Below are positions 9,051 to 18,595 of a stretch of DNA of 64,000 bases, piece after piece (within the stretch, counting starts at the first letter, position 1; every line of letters begins with the position of its first letter). The notes beneath the pieces are model-generated. The model did no database searches. It had not been told where the DNA came from and saw only the letters and a list, made by a program, of their open reading frames with translations. The DNA comes from Caballeronia sp. INDeC2 (lineage in GTDB: Bacteria; Pseudomonadota; Gammaproteobacteria; Burkholderiales; Burkholderiaceae). A program made the translations under genes and the position numbers. Where the stretch lies: NCBI RefSeq assembly GCF_023631325.1, contig NZ_JALQDG010000011.1, positions 248,001 to 312,000 of the forward strand. Direction: 5' to 3'.

Positions 9051-10289
9051 TCAGTGACGCTTGAAGACGAGCGAGCCGTTCGTGCCGCCGAAGCCGAACG
9101 AGTTCTTCACCGCCACGTCGATCTTCATTTCCCGTGCCGTGTTCGCGCAGTAGTCCAGGTCGCACTTCGGATCCTGGTTGAAGATGTTGATGGTCGGCGG
9201 CGACACCTGATTGTGGATCGCCAGCACGGTGAACACCGACTCCAGCCCGCCCGCGCCGCCCAGCAGGTGGCCGGTCATCGACTTGGTGGAGTTCACGACG
9301 ACTTTCTTCGCCTGATCGCCGAGTGCGCGCGTGATGCCGATCGTTTCCGCGATGTCGCCGAGCGGCGTCGAGGTGCCGTGCGCGTTGACGTAGTTCACTT
9401 CATCCGCGTTGATGCGCGCGTTTTTCATCGCGTTGACCATTGCACGGCGGCCGCCGTCGCCGTCTTCCGGCGGCGCGGTCATGTGATACGCGTCGCCGCT
9501 CATGCCGTAGCCGAGCACCTCTGCGTAGATCTTCGCGCCGCGCTTTTTCGCGTGCTCGTACTCTTCGAGCACCATCACGCCGGCGCCCTCGCCGAGCACG
9601 AAGCCGTCGCGGTCGGTGTCCCACGGACGGCTCGCCGTCGCGGGATCGTCGTTGCGCTGCGAGAGCGCGCGCGCCGCCGCGAAGCCGCCAATGCCGAGCG
9701 GAGAAACCGTGGCTTCCGCGCCGCCGGCGATCATGACGTCCGCGTCGCCGTATTCGATCAGGCGCGACGCCTCGCCGATGCAATGCAGGCCGGTGGTGCA
9801 GGCGGTGACCATCGACAGATTCGGACCCTTCAGGCCGAAGCGGATGGACAGATGCCCGGAGATCATGTTGATGATCGATGCGGGCACGAAGAACGGCGAA
9901 ATGCGGCGCGGACCGCGATTGAGCAGCTCGGTCTGCGTGATTTCGATCATCGGCAGACCGCCGATGCCCGAGCCGACCACGACGCCCACGCGCTCCGAAT
10001 TTTCATCGGTGATCTCGAGGCCGCTGTCCTGCATGGCCTGAACGCCCGCTGCGAAGCCGTAATGGATGAAGGTATCCATATGGCGCGCCTCTTTGGCGGG
10101 CATGTAGTCTTCAATGTTGAAGTCCTTCACCTCGCCGGCGAAACGCGTGGAGAAGTTCGTTGCATCGAACTTCGTGATATTGGCGATGCCCGACTTGCCC
10201 GCGACCAGATTGGCCCAGCCGTCGGCAACAGTATTGCCGACAGGCGAAACGAGCCCCAGGCCTGTAACAACAACTCGACGACGGCTCAC
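9051..10289 (-). CDS. fabF: 3-oxoacyl-[acyl-carrier-protein] synthase II
   Basis: KAS II, which elongates acyl-ACP with malonyl-ACP. The 412-residue thiolase-fold protein shows the active-site cysteine in [12 protein letters not shown], the first histidine in [11 protein letters not shown], the lysine in STKSMTGH and the second histidine in that same motif. The end [14 protein letters not shown] is typical. The start is GTG at 10289 with AAGGGG upstream. It is downstream of acpP, which encodes its carrier substrate. Confidence 0.97.
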   Translation of the reverse strand: MSRRRVVVTGLGLVSPVGNTVADGWANLVAGKSGIANITKFDATNFSTRFAGEVKDFNIEDYMPAKEARHMDTFIHYGFAAGVQAMQDSGLEITDENSERVGVVVGSGIGGLPMIEITQTELLNRGPRRISPFFVPASIINMISGHLSIRFGLKGPNLSMVTACTTGLHCIGEASRLIEYGDADVMIAGGAEATVSPLGIGGFAAARALSQRNDDPATASRPWDTDRDGFVLGEGAGVMVLEEYEHAKKRGAKIYAEVLGYGMSGDAYHMTAPPEDGDGGRRAMVNAMKNARINADEVNYVNAHGTSTPLGDIAETIGITRALGDQAKKVVVNSTKSMTGHLLGGAGGLESVFTVLAIHNQVSPPTINIFNQDPKCDLDYCANTAREMKIDVAVKNSFGFGGTNGSLVFKRH

Positions 10290-10432
10290 GGTAACCCCTT
10301 ATCCATAGAATGACGAAAAACAAAAGCCACAGCGGCCACAGGAAACCGCCCTGTGTGCCCTGTGGCTGTCAAATCGGTTTGCAGCGACGATGCATCGACT
10401 GATTGAGCGATGAGTCGCTGGCGCGTCCGGCC

Positions 10433-10672
10433 TCAGGCCTTGACGTTCGCGCGAGCGTAATCGATCGCTTGCTGGACCGTGGTGATCTTTTCGGCCTCTT
10501 CATCGGGAATTTCCATGCCGAATTCGTCTTCCAGAGCCATGACGAGTTCGACCGTATCGAGCGAGTCAGCGCCCAGATCGTTCACGAACGAAGCTTCGTT
10601 CTTGATTTCGGCTTCCGCCACGCCCAGTTGTTCGGCGACGATCTTCTTCACGCGCTGTTCGATGTTGTCCAT
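10433..10672 (-). CDS. acpP: Acyl carrier protein
   Basis: A 79-residue acidic helical carrier of growing acyl chains. The phosphopantetheine attachment serine lies in [19 protein letters not shown] (Ser near residue 37). Length and sequence are those of primary fatty-acid ACP. A strong SD (CGGAGGG) precedes the ATG. It is flanked by fabG (upstream, 248-bp gap) and fabF. The large gap with an AT-rich TAAAAT at 10720-10715 suggests that acpP also has its own promoter, in keeping with its high demand. Confidence 0.98.
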
Positions 10673-10920
10673 GCAGCCCTCCGAGGGAAAAAGTTCAAAA
10701 ATACGAGTGCGCGCATTTTATCAGGTTTGGACCCGCAAAATACGGCGCGTCAGTTCCATGCTCCATCGTCCGGCGCCCTTCATCAAGAGGGCTGCTGGCG
10801 ACTTTGCATCAAATTTTCACTGTCGCGCTGAAGCGGTGCGCGCGAAGCTCTTTTGAGCATTTCGCGCGCCCGTCCCGGCGCGGATATTAAGCGAAATTCC
10901 GCGAAATGCCTATTAAGGCC

Positions 10921-11661
10921 TTACATGTACATGCCGCCGTTCACGTGCAGCGTCGTGCCGGTGATGTAACCGGCAAGCGGCGATGCCAGGAACGCCACAG
11001 CATGCGCGATATCTTCCGGCGCCCCCAGTCGGCCAAGCGGGATAGACGCCGTGAGCGCGGTGCGCTGCTCTTCCGGCAGCACCTTGGTCATGTCCGTGTC
11101 GATGAAACCCGGCGCGACGCAGTTCACGGTGATGCCGCGGCTGCCGATTTCACGCGCGAGCGCGCGCGTCATGCCCGCGACGCCGGCCTTAGCCGCCGCG
11201 TAGTTGGCCTGACCCGGATTGCCCGAGGAACCCACCACCGACGTGATGTTGATGATCCGCCCGCCGCGCGCCTTCATCATCGGGCGCAGCACCGCGCGCG
11301 ACAGACGGAAGACCGCGCGCAGGTTCGTGTCGATGACGGCGTCGAATTCGTCGTCTTTCATGCGCATCGCGAGTTGATCCTTCGTGATGCCCGCATTGTT
11401 GACGAGCACGTTCAGCGCGCCGAATTCCTTCACGATGCCGTCGATGAACGCGTCCGCCGCGGCTGCGTCGTTCACGTTCAGCACCGCGCCACGGCCCTTG
11501 CCGCCCGCTTGCTGCAACGCTTCGCTGATGCCGGCCGCGCCGCTTTCGCTAGTCGCCGTGCCGATGACCGTCGCGCCCTGCTTCGCGAGTTCGAGCGCGA
11601 TCGCGCGTCCGATGCCGCGCGATGCGCCCGTGACGATTGCTACTTGATTCTGGAGACTCAT
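10921..11661 (-). CDS. fabG: 3-oxoacyl-[acyl-carrier-protein] reductase
   Basis: NADPH-dependent short-chain dehydrogenase that reduces 3-ketoacyl-ACP. The 246-residue product has the Rossmann motif GASRGIGRAIALELA, the NNAGITKD motif, the catalytic Ser in ITSVVGSSGN, and the YxxxK pair in NYAAAKAG. It ends GTTLHVNGGMYM. The ATG at 11661 (MSLQNQVAIVTG) gives the usual length; the open frame continues upstream into fabD but without family similarity. Only 11 bp separate it from the fabD stop. Confidence 0.97.
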   Translation of the reverse strand: MSLQNQVAIVTGASRGIGRAIALELAKQGATVIGTATSESGAAGISEALQQAGGKGRGAVLNVNDAAAADAFIDGIVKEFGALNVLVNNAGITKDQLAMRMKDDEFDAVIDTNLRAVFRLSRAVLRPMMKARGGRIINITSVVGSSGNPGQANYAAAKAGVAGMTRALAREIGSRGITVNCVAPGFIDTDMTKVLPEEQRTALTASIPLGRLGAPEDIAHAVAFLASPLAGYITGTTLHVNGGMYM

Positions 11662-11672
11662 GTCGTTGTTCC

Positions 11673-12605
11673 TCAGCCAGCGATCAGTTTGCGCGTTTCC
11701 TCGAGCGAGGCCGGATCGAAGATCGAGCCGCCGACGAGATTGCCGTCGATACGCTTCGTCAGACCCGCGAGCACCTTGCCGGGACCGCATTCGAGGACGT
11801 GCGTGACGCCTTCTCTCGCCATCGCCTGAACGCATTCGACCCAGCGCACCGGACCGGCGGCCTGACGCACGAGCGCGTCCTTGATCGCGGCGGGATCGGA
11901 AACGATCGCGACATCGACGTTATTGATCAGCGGAATCTGCGGCGCCTTGATTTCGACGTTCGCAAGATAGTCGCGCAACTGGTCAGACGCGGGCTTCAGC
12001 AACGACGAATGGAACGGCGCCGACACCGGCAGCGGCAGCGCGCGTTTCGCGCCCTTTGCCTTGGCCACTTCGCACGCCTTCTCGACGGCCGCCTTGGCAC
12101 CCGCGATCACGACCTGCGCGGGCGCGTTGAAGTTCACCGCTTCGACGACACCCGCCGACGACGCCTCCGCGCACACCGCGCGCACGGTGTCGTCATCGAG
12201 ACCGAGGATCGCGGCCATGCCGCCTTCGCCTACCGGCACGGCGCTTTGCATCGCCTGCGCGCGAAAGCGCACGAGCGGCACGGCGTCCGCGAATGCGAGC
12301 GCGCCCGCCACGACGAGCGCCGTATATTCGCCGAGACTGTGACCCGCGACGAGCGCCGGCCTCAGACCCGTTTCCTTCTCCCAGACGCGATAGATCGCGT
12401 AGGCCGCCGTCAGCATGACGGGCTGCGTGTTCGTCGTCAGGTTCAATTCTTCGGCGGGGCCTTCGGCGATCAGCTTGCCGAGATCCTGGCCGAGCGCGTC
12501 GGATGCCTGCTGCACCGTCTCGCGCACGATGGCGTGATCGGCGAATGCGTTGAGCATGCCGATCGACTGCGAGCCCTGTCCGGGGAAAACGAACGCAAAT
12601 TTCAT
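11673..12605 (-). CDS. fabD: Malonyl-CoA-ACP transacylase
   Basis: Loads malonyl groups onto ACP. The 310-residue product starts MKFAFVFPGQGSQSIGM (oxyanion-hole region) and carries the nucleophile-elbow serine in AGHSLGEYTALV, near residue 92, with the catalytic His in SAPFHSSLL. It sits between fabH and fabG in the order plsX-fabH-fabD-fabG. The ATG at 12605 matches the family N-terminus; an upstream in-frame ATG would add 19 atypical residues. Confidence 0.97.
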   Translation of the reverse strand: MKFAFVFPGQGSQSIGMLNAFADHAIVRETVQQASDALGQDLGKLIAEGPAEELNLTTNTQPVMLTAAYAIYRVWEKETGLRPALVAGHSLGEYTALVVAGALAFADAVPLVRFRAQAMQSAVPVGEGGMAAILGLDDDTVRAVCAEASSAGVVEAVNFNAPAQVVIAGAKAAVEKACEVAKAKGAKRALPLPVSAPFHSSLLKPASDQLRDYLANVEIKAPQIPLINNVDVAIVSDPAAIKDALVRQAAGPVRWVECVQAMAREGVTHVLECGPGKVLAGLTKRIDGNLVGGSIFDPASLEETRKLIAG

Positions 12606-12735
12606 ATCGTCCTCGTTGATTGGAATGATCCGCGATGTCGTCGGTGTCTGTGCACGCGCCACGCGCGCATGCGGCGCGCGGCGGCTATCGTGACGAGGGG
12701 ATCAGTTGCGAATAAGTAGAGGGAATCGATGAAGA

Positions 12736-13725
12736 TCAGTAGCGGATGACCGACGCGCCCCACGTGAAGCCGCCGCCCACGCCTTCGATGAGCACGTTGT
12801 CACCGCGCTGGATGCGGCCGTCGCGCACCGCGACGTCGAACGCGAGCGGAATCGATGCCGCCGACGTGTTGCCATGCTCGCCGACCGTCACGACCATGCG
12901 CTCGGGCGGCAGATGCAGCTTGCGGCAAGTGCTTTGCATGATGCGGATATTGGCCTGATGCGGGATCAGCCAGTCGATGTCTTCCGGCGCGAGCTTCGCC
13001 TTGTCAAGCGCTTCGAGCGCGACCTTTTCGAGCACGTTGACCGCGAGCTTGAACACGGCCTGACCGTCCATATGCAGGAACGCGCTGCCTTCAACCACGC
13101 CGCCGTTCACGTTGCCCGGCGTGCAGAGAATGTCGGAATAGCTGCCGTCCGCGTGCAGCGCGCTCGACAGCACGCCCGGCTCCTCGGACGCTTGCAGCAC
13201 GACCGCGCCGGCGCCGTCGCCGAACAGCACGCACGTGGTGCGATCGTTGAAATCGAGGATGCGCGAGAACGTCTCCGCGCCGACGACGAGCGCGGTGCGG
13301 TTCATGCCGCTGCGAATGAAACTGTCGGCGGTCGCGACACCGTATGCGAAACCGGAACACACGGCTTGTACGTCGAAGGCCGCGCCGTTGTTCTTGATGC
13401 CCAGCTTGTTTTGCAGCAGGCAGGCAGTGCTCGGGAACACGAAGTCCGGTGTGGACGTTGCGACGATGATCAGGTCGATCGACTGAGGATCGATGCCCGC
13501 CGCTTCGATCGCCTTCTGCGACGCGACGAGCGCGAGATCGCTGGTAGTCTGGTTCGGAGCCGCAAAGTGACGCGCGTGAATGCCGGTGCGCGCGACGATC
13601 CATTCGTCATTCGTCTCGACGCCCTGCTTCGCGAGACGGTCCGCCAAGTCCTGATTCGTGACGCGCTCGGACGGCAGGTAACTGCCGGTGCCCAGCACGC
13701 GAGAGTAAAGATTGGATTGAGCCAT
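12736..13725 (-). CDS. fabH: 3-oxoacyl-[acyl-carrier-protein] synthase III
   Basis: KAS III, which starts fatty-acid synthesis by condensing acetyl-CoA with malonyl-ACP. The 329-residue product has the Cys nucleophile in [12 protein letters not shown], the His in [11 protein letters not shown], the Asn in [14 protein letters not shown], and the C-terminal [15 protein letters not shown]. Its ATG overlaps the plsX stop by one base (TAATG), so translation is coupled. A gap of 130 bp follows before fabD. Confidence 0.97.
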   Translation of the reverse strand: MAQSNLYSRVLGTGSYLPSERVTNQDLADRLAKQGVETNDEWIVARTGIHARHFAAPNQTTSDLALVASQKAIEAAGIDPQSIDLIIVATSTPDFVFPSTACLLQNKLGIKNNGAAFDVQAVCSGFAYGVATADSFIRSGMNRTALVVGAETFSRILDFNDRTTCVLFGDGAGAVVLQASEEPGVLSSALHADGSYSDILCTPGNVNGGVVEGSAFLHMDGQAVFKLAVNVLEKVALEALDKAKLAPEDIDWLIPHQANIRIMQSTCRKLHLPPERMVVTVGEHGNTSAASIPLAFDVAVRDGRIQRGDNVLIEGVGGGFTWGASVIRY

Positions 13726-14897
13726 TATGCCTTCGAATGTAGCGCAGTACCGGACTCGCCCGGCGGGTTCGGCTGCGAGTTGGGCCGTGAGTCGAGCTGT
13801 GTATCCAGCTGTGAAGCAGGCGGTTGGATCGATTGATCCGCCGCGGCCGTCGCACTGGACGCGGGAGCGCTCGCGTCGGCCTCGCGCGCGGCGGGCGCAT
13901 TCTCTTCCATCGCGCGCACCAGACGTTCGAGCACGCCATTTTTGACGGCATCATACCCGCGTTTGATAGCCCACTCAAACCCGAAGGCCTCGGCCGAACC
14001 GTGACTCTTGATGACGAGCCCGCGCAGGCCGAGCAACGCCGCGCCGTTATATTGCGCGGGATCGACACGCTTCTTGAAACGCTTGAGCACGGGCAGCGCG
14101 ACGAGCGCCATCGCCTTGGAGGCGAACGAGCGGCTGAACTCTTCCTTGATGATGTCGGCCAGCATCTTGGCGAGACCTTCGGAGGTCTTCAGCGCGACAT
14201 TGCCGACGAAGCCGTCGCACACGACGACATCGGTCGTGCCTTTATAGATGTCGTTTCCTTCGACGTTGCCGTAGAAGTTGAGCGTGCTCGCCCGCAGAAG
14301 CTCGCCCGCGCGCTTGATCGTTTCGTTGCCCTTGATGACTTCTTCGCCGATGTTGAGCAGGCCGATGGTGGGCCGCTCGCGCCCTTCGATCGCCGATACG
14401 AGCGCGTGGCCCATTTCCGCGAATTGCAGCAGATGTTCGGGTTCGCAATCGACGTTGGCGCCGAGGTCGAGCACGGTGGTGTAGCCCTTCTGGCTCGGCA
14501 TCGCGAACGCGATCGCGGGACGCTCGATACCGGCGAGCGTCTTCAGCACATAGCGGGAAACCGCCATGAGCGCGCCGGTGTTGCCAGCGGAAATGCAGGT
14601 CTGCGCCTCGCCTTCTTTCACGAGATTGAGCGCGACGCGCATCGACGAATCTTTCTTCTTGCGCAGCGCGACTTCGACCGGATCGTCCATCGCGACGACT
14701 TCGCTTGCGGGAACGACGGTCAGGCGCGGCTCGTCGAGAGCCTTCGACTTTTTCAGCTGGGCGAGGATGGACTGCTCGAGACCGACGAGCATCAGATGCG
14801 CGTCGGGATGCGAGCGCACGAAATTGACGGCAGCGGGAACGGTCACGGCCGGACCGTGGTCGCCTCCCATGCAGTCGATGGTTATCTTTACAGTCAT
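13725..14897 (-). CDS. plsX: Phosphate acyltransferase PlsX
   Basis: Converts acyl-ACP to acyl-phosphate for phospholipid synthesis at the membrane. The 390-residue product starts [16 protein letters not shown], with [10 protein letters not shown] and [11 protein letters not shown] in the middle and [16 protein letters not shown] near residue 300. The family normally ends near residue 330-350. Here about 50 extra residues rich in Ala, Ser, Gln and Pro form a disordered tail. It follows rpmF after a terminator-like hairpin and overlaps fabH by one base. Confidence 0.96.
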   Translation of the reverse strand: MTVKITIDCMGGDHGPAVTVPAAVNFVRSHPDAHLMLVGLEQSILAQLKKSKALDEPRLTVVPASEVVAMDDPVEVALRKKKDSSMRVALNLVKEGEAQTCISAGNTGALMAVSRYVLKTLAGIERPAIAFAMPSQKGYTTVLDLGANVDCEPEHLLQFAEMGHALVSAIEGRERPTIGLLNIGEEVIKGNETIKRAGELLRASTLNFYGNVEGNDIYKGTTDVVVCDGFVGNVALKTSEGLAKMLADIIKEEFSRSFASKAMALVALPVLKRFKKRVDPAQYNGAALLGLRGLVIKSHGSAEAFGFEWAIKRGYDAVKNGVLERLVRAMEENAPAAREADASAPASSATAAADQSIQPPASQLDTQLDSRPNSQPNPPGESGTALHSKA

Positions 14898-14920
14898 GGA
14901 ATGCGACGAATTTCGGGCAC

Positions 14921-14947
14921 AAAAAAGCGGCAGTGAAATGCCGCCTT
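14921..14947 (-). terminator. Intrinsic terminator or attenuator between rpmF and plsX
   Basis: On the minus strand GCGGCA, loop TTTCAC, TGCCGC and a run of six T (14926-14921). It sits between rpmF and plsX, so it probably lets the ribosomal protein gene be expressed well above the lipid genes, with partial read-through. Confidence 0.7.
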
Positions 14948-15035
14948 CTCGTCGTACCGGGAAAGTGTCAAGAGCGAGTGGCGCCCGCGAGCCCGCGGAA
15001 GGGTTCCGACGGGCGCATCAGGCGTCGACGAACGC

Positions 15036-15215
15036 TTAGTCGTTCTTCGTCTTGATGACTTTCTTGCCACGATAGTAGCCGTTCGGGCTCACGTGGTGGC
15101 GCAGATGCACTTCACCCGTGCTCGGCTCGACAGCCAGCGGAGCCGTCGTGAGGAAGTCGTGGGAACGGTGCATGCCGCGCTTCGACGGCGACTTCTTGTT
15201 TTGCTGAACTGCCAT
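15036..15215 (-). CDS. rpmF: 50S ribosomal protein L32
   Basis: A 59-residue basic protein that reads [20 protein letters not shown] at the start and ends KKVIKTKND. Length, the N-terminal [14 protein letters not shown] box and the YYRGKKVI end are those of L32 of the large ribosomal subunit. It lies between yceD and plsX, the standard proteobacterial order yceD-rpmF-plsX. A TAAAATTTT-rich stretch and TGGAGTA precede the ATG. Confidence 0.97.
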   Translation of the reverse strand: MAVQQNKKSPSKRGMHRSHDFLTTAPLAVEPSTGEVHLRHHVSPNGYYRGKKVIKTKND

Positions 15216-15334
15216 GATTACTCCAGAAAAATTTTGCGAATTCTAACACAGCCCGATCCGCCGACAGCCCTCGGCCGTTCGGCCATCGGGTGCGCACATC
15301 GCGCTACCAGTTTGTTGCGTGCTACGAAACCATC

Positions 15335-15958
15335 TCAGTGCTTCTTGTCGTCGGAGCCGCCCTGCTTCAGCTTCTCCAGCACGGCAAAAGGATTCGGCTT
15401 GTCGTCCGCTTCCTGCGCACCGCTTTCATCCAACTCGTCGTCCGCATCGCCCGGGAGCAAACTTTCGTGGATCTCGGGACACACGCTGTGCTTGGGCACG
15501 AGCGGCAAGGACAACAACAATTCCTCTTCGATCAAGTCGACGAGATCGAACTGGCGCGAGCCTACGATCACTTCGACTTCATCGTCGTCGAGCGGAAATT
15601 CGTCCGCTTCTTCTTCCGTCGCCACGATCCGATACGTTGCATCGACATCGAGATGTTGCGAATACGGCTGAAGGCAGCGCTGACACGTGAGCCACACCGA
15701 GCCGTGCACCGCGAGGCGCAGATAAGGCTGCGGCGCCTCCGTGCCGTCGTCCTGCAGTTCCGGCTGGGTCGAGCCCTCGCCCTGCCAGGTGAACACGGTG
15801 TCGCGGTCTGGCGCTTCCGCCGGCACTTCGGCTAACATGCGCGGCATCTGCGACAAGCGCAGCGCGCCGGCCGCCTGTCTGCCGCTTTTGGCGAAGTCGT
15901 AAATGTCGAGCGCGCGCAGATCGGCGGGGCTCACAGGTTTGCCAGGATTCTGAGTCAT
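15335..15958 (-). CDS. yceD: YceD family (DUF177) protein
   Basis: A 207-residue acidic protein of the DUF177 family, implicated in large-subunit rRNA metabolism and almost always encoded next to rpmF. It shows the family core LTCQRCLQPY (CxxC near residue 110) followed by the acidic EEADEFPLDDDEVEVI and LVDLIEEELLLSLPLVP. The ATG at 15958 has AGGAG 7 nt upstream. The same frame stays open for another 85 codons upstream, but those residues do not look like the family and lie in the transcript leader. Confidence 0.92.
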   Translation of the reverse strand: MTQNPGKPVSPADLRALDIYDFAKSGRQAAGALRLSQMPRMLAEVPAEAPDRDTVFTWQGEGSTQPELQDDGTEAPQPYLRLAVHGSVWLTCQRCLQPYSQHLDVDATYRIVATEEEADEFPLDDDEVEVIVGSRQFDLVDLIEEELLLSLPLVPKHSVCPEIHESLLPGDADDELDESGAQEADDKPNPFAVLEKLKQGGSDDKKH

Positions 15959-16178
15959 GTGCGCTCCTGCTTGGCCTTGCTTGGTTAGTGCTACCGGTGA
16001 GTGCCCAGTATGCACCGCGATGCTACACCGGGGCACGCGTGGCTTGCCCGAATTTGCATCGAGCCGACATTCGTGCTTCTTTACCTGCTTCTTAACCTGC
16101 TTCTTTAACGTGCTTTCTGGCAGACCGGCCTCATCGGCGTCGAGGAGACAGGTTCGTCGCGCAAGTACCGATGAAAAG
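15959..16178 (-). promoter_or_regulatory. Long leader of the yceD-rpmF-fab transcript with a triple repeat
   Basis: The predicted start near 16178 leaves about 220 nt before the yceD ATG. Around 16072-16108 the minus strand carries three near-identical 12-nt units built on AAGAAGCAGGTT. Read in the yceD frame they give KKQVKKQVKK. I see no separate gene here. The role is unknown; a leader peptide or protein-binding element is possible. Confidence 0.45.
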
Positions 16179-16184
16179 CCCAAA

Positions 16185-16213
16185 ATCATATCGGCTTTAT
16201 TCTTTCGAGTCAA
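16185..16213 (-). promoter_or_regulatory. Sigma-70 promoter for yceD-rpmF-plsX-fab cluster
   Basis: The minus strand reads TTGACT (16213-16208), a 17-bp spacer and TATGAT (16190-16185), close to consensus. The start would be near 16178. It is the best candidate for the main promoter of the cluster running to the window's left edge. On the plus strand GGCGG/CCGCC (16223-16241) before a T run lies between it and yceF. Confidence 0.72.
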
Positions 16214-16273
16214 ATACTTAAGGGCGGCTTTGTCGTCCGCCGTTTTTATACCTATTTTTGCCGGATTCGCTCC

Positions 16274-16891
16274 ATGTCCGAAGCTTCAAAACCTCCGCCG
16301 CGCCTGATTCTGGCGTCAAGTTCACCTTATCGGCGCGAGTTGCTCGCGCGCCTGCGCGTTCCTTTCGACGTCGTCTCGCCCGATATCGACGAGGCGCCGC
16401 TCGACGGCGAGACGCCCGAGGCGACCGCCGTGCGGCTGTCGATCGCGAAGGCGCGTGCCGCGGCCGGGCGCATCGATGACCACGCGGGCGCGCTCGTGAT
16501 CGGCTCCGATCAGGTCGCGACCTTCGACGGCAAGCAGATCGGCAAGCCCGGCACGCATGAAAAAGCCGTCGCGCAGCTCCAGGCGATGCGTGGCCGCAGC
16601 GTCGAATTCCACAGCGCGCTGTGCCTCTTCGACAGCCGCACGGGCGACGTGCAATCCGCCGGCATCGTCACGCGCGTGCGGTTTCGCCGCTATTCGGACG
16701 CGCAGATAGAAACCTATTTACGCGCCGAAACGCCGTACGACTGCGCCGGCAGCGCGAAAGCGGAAGGCCTGGGCATTGCGCTGCTGGAAGCCATCGATTC
16801 GAACGATCCGACTGCGCTCATCGGCTTGCCGCTGATCGCGCTCACCGGCATGCTGATGAAGGCCGGATACCCGGTTCTGGGGGTCGCATGA
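16274..16891 (+). CDS. yceF: Maf-like nucleotide pyrophosphatase YceF
   Basis: Maf-superfamily house-cleaning enzyme that hydrolyses modified nucleoside triphosphates; the YceF subgroup prefers 7-methyl-GTP. The 205-residue product has LILASSSPYRRELLARL (family SxxR start), VIGSDQVA with the catalytic Asp, and DCAGSAKAEGLG. The last is typical of YceF rather than of the dTTP/UTP-specific Maf group. It is divergent from yceD and overlaps the following methyltransferase by 4 bp (ATGA). Confidence 0.9.
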   Translation: MSEASKPPPRLILASSSPYRRELLARLRVPFDVVSPDIDEAPLDGETPEATAVRLSIAKARAAAGRIDDHAGALVIGSDQVATFDGKQIGKPGTHEKAVAQLQAMRGRSVEFHSALCLFDSRTGDVQSAGIVTRVRFRRYSDAQIETYLRAETPYDCAGSAKAEGLGIALLEAIDSNDPTALIGLPLIALTGMLMKAGYPVLGVA

Positions 16892-17607
16892 GCGGCGTTC
16901 TCTATCTGATCCCGAACACGCTCGGCGAAGGGGACGCCGACGCCCTCGCGCACGTCCTGCCCGAGCCCGTGCGCGCGCAAGCGGCTGCGCTCGCGTATTA
17001 CATCGGAGAAAACGCGAAAACGACGCGCGCGTTTCTAAAGAAAGTGAGCACGGAGCGGCCGATTCAGGAAATCGAAGTGCGCGAGTTGAATGTCAACACG
17101 CCGCCCGCTGAGATCGACAAACTGCTGGCGCCGATTCTCGCCGGCACCGACGCGGGTCTCGTCTCCGAAGCCGGCTGCCCCGCCGTGGCCGATCCGGGCG
17201 CGCTGCTCGTGCGGCGCGCGCATCAGCGCGGCGTGAAAGTGGTGCCGTTCGTCGGTCCGAGTTCGATTCTGCTCGCGTTGATGGCGTCGGGCATGAACGG
17301 GCAGAGCTTCGCGTTCAACGGTTACCTGCCGGTCGACGCCGGCGAGCGCGGCAAGCGGCTGCGCGAGCTGGAACAGTTATCGCGCAAGGCCAATCAGACG
17401 CAGATTTTCATCGAGACGCCCTACCGGAACCGCGCGATGCTCGACACGCTGATCGCGACCTGCGCGCCATCGACGCTGATCTGCGTCGCGGTCGATCTGA
17501 CATTGCCGGGCGAAACCATCGTCACCCGCACCGCGTCCGACTGGAAGAAACAGACCGCGCCGGAGCTTCACAAGCGTCCGGCGATTTTCCTGCTGCTCGC
17601 GTCCTGA
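16888..17607 (+). CDS. SAM-dependent methyltransferase, RsmI-like
   Basis: A 239-residue tetrapyrrole-methylase-fold enzyme. It has LYLIPNTLGEGD at the start (compare LYVVPTPIGN in RsmI), GLVSEAGCPAVADPGALLVRRAH, and the SAM-contact region VVPFVGPSSILLALMASGMNG. RsmI methylates C1402 of 16S rRNA. This shorter paralogue is common in Burkholderia and its target is not known to me. It overlaps yceF by 4 bp and its stop abuts the stop of the opposing sppA gene. Confidence 0.85.
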   Translation: MSGVLYLIPNTLGEGDADALAHVLPEPVRAQAAALAYYIGENAKTTRAFLKKVSTERPIQEIEVRELNVNTPPAEIDKLLAPILAGTDAGLVSEAGCPAVADPGALLVRRAHQRGVKVVPFVGPSSILLALMASGMNGQSFAFNGYLPVDAGERGKRLRELEQLSRKANQTQIFIETPYRNRAMLDTLIATCAPSTLICVAVDLTLPGETIVTRTASDWKKQTAPELHKRPAIFLLLAS

Positions 17608-18570
17608 TCAGCGCAACTGGGGCTTGCCGCCGAGCGTGAGCGCGCGCATGGCGGCATCGCCGACCGATGCGCCAAAGCGCCTCACGACACGCTCGCTAAT
17701 GCTCTCCTTCTGCGTGTAGTCGACGATATCCGGCTGCTTGATGACCTCGCGCGCCACGTAGCTGGCGTCGCCGAAACCATCCGCGAGACCGAGCTCGACG
17801 CTCTTCTCGCCCGTCCAGAACATGCCGGAGAAGAGCTCCGGATCGTCCTTCAGACGCTTTCCGCGGCCTAGCTTCACCGCGTCGATGAATTGCGTGTGGA
17901 TCTGATCGAGCATCTCCTGCGCGTGCGCGTTCATCGCGGGCGTTTCCGGCGAGAACGGGTCGAACGCGCCCTTGTTCGCGCCCGACGTGTGCATGCGGCG
18001 CTGGATGCCGAGCTTGTCCATCAGGCCGGTGAAGCCGAATCCGTCCATCAGCACGCCGATCGAACCGACGATGCTCGCCCGATCGACGTAAATCTTGTCC
18101 GCCGCCGCCGCGACGTAATAGCCGCCAGACGCGCACATGTCGTCGACGACCACGTACAGCGGCGTCTTCGGATATTTCGCGCGCAGCCGCCGGATCTCGC
18201 CGTTGATGATGCCCGCCTGCACCGGACTGCCGCCCGGGCTGTTGATGCGCAGGATCACGCCCGCCGTGTTCTCGTCCTCGAACGCGCTTTGCAGCGCCCC
18301 GTCGATGTTGTCGGCGCTCGCGTCGCTGTTTGCGGAGATCTCGCCTTGCAGATCGACGAGCGCCGTGTGCTTGCCGGCTTTCGCAACGCGATCGCCGGTG
18401 AAATCGAACACGCCCCACGCGATCAGCGCGATCACGCCGAGGAACACGAAGCGAAAGAAGATGCGCCAGCGCCGGGCTGCGCGCTGCTCGCGGATGGCGG
18501 CCAGCGCGATGCGTTCGAGCGCGTCGCGCTCCCAATTGTCGTTGCCGCGCGGCGGAAGGTTGTCGGACAT
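17608..18570 (-). CDS. sppA: S49 family peptidase (SppA-like)
   Basis: Membrane-anchored serine protease that degrades cleaved signal peptides. The 320-residue product has one N-terminal membrane segment (FFRFVFLGVIALIAWGVF, near residue 40), the single S49 domain with INSPGGSPVQAG and the catalytic Ser in DDMCASGGYYVAAAADKIYVD, and SIVGSIGV. It has about half the length of E. coli SppA, so it is the short form with one domain. It is followed with no gap by the convergent methyltransferase gene. Upstream lies the Rieske gene. Confidence 0.9.
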   Translation of the reverse strand: MSDNLPPRGNDNWERDALERIALAAIREQRAARRWRIFFRFVFLGVIALIAWGVFDFTGDRVAKAGKHTALVDLQGEISANSDASADNIDGALQSAFEDENTAGVILRINSPGGSPVQAGIINGEIRRLRAKYPKTPLYVVVDDMCASGGYYVAAAADKIYVDRASIVGSIGVLMDGFGFTGLMDKLGIQRRMHTSGANKGAFDPFSPETPAMNAHAQEMLDQIHTQFIDAVKLGRGKRLKDDPELFSGMFWTGEKSVELGLADGFGDASYVAREVIKQPDIVDYTQKESISERVVRRFGASVGDAAMRALTLGGKPQLR

Positions 18571-18595
18571 GCGTTATGGATGGGTGAGAAGGGAA

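Noticed and set aside
15959..16213. N-terminal extension of YceD to 292 residues
   Set aside because: The frame is open, but the promoter would lie inside it, the ATG at 15958 has a good SD, and the family starts there.
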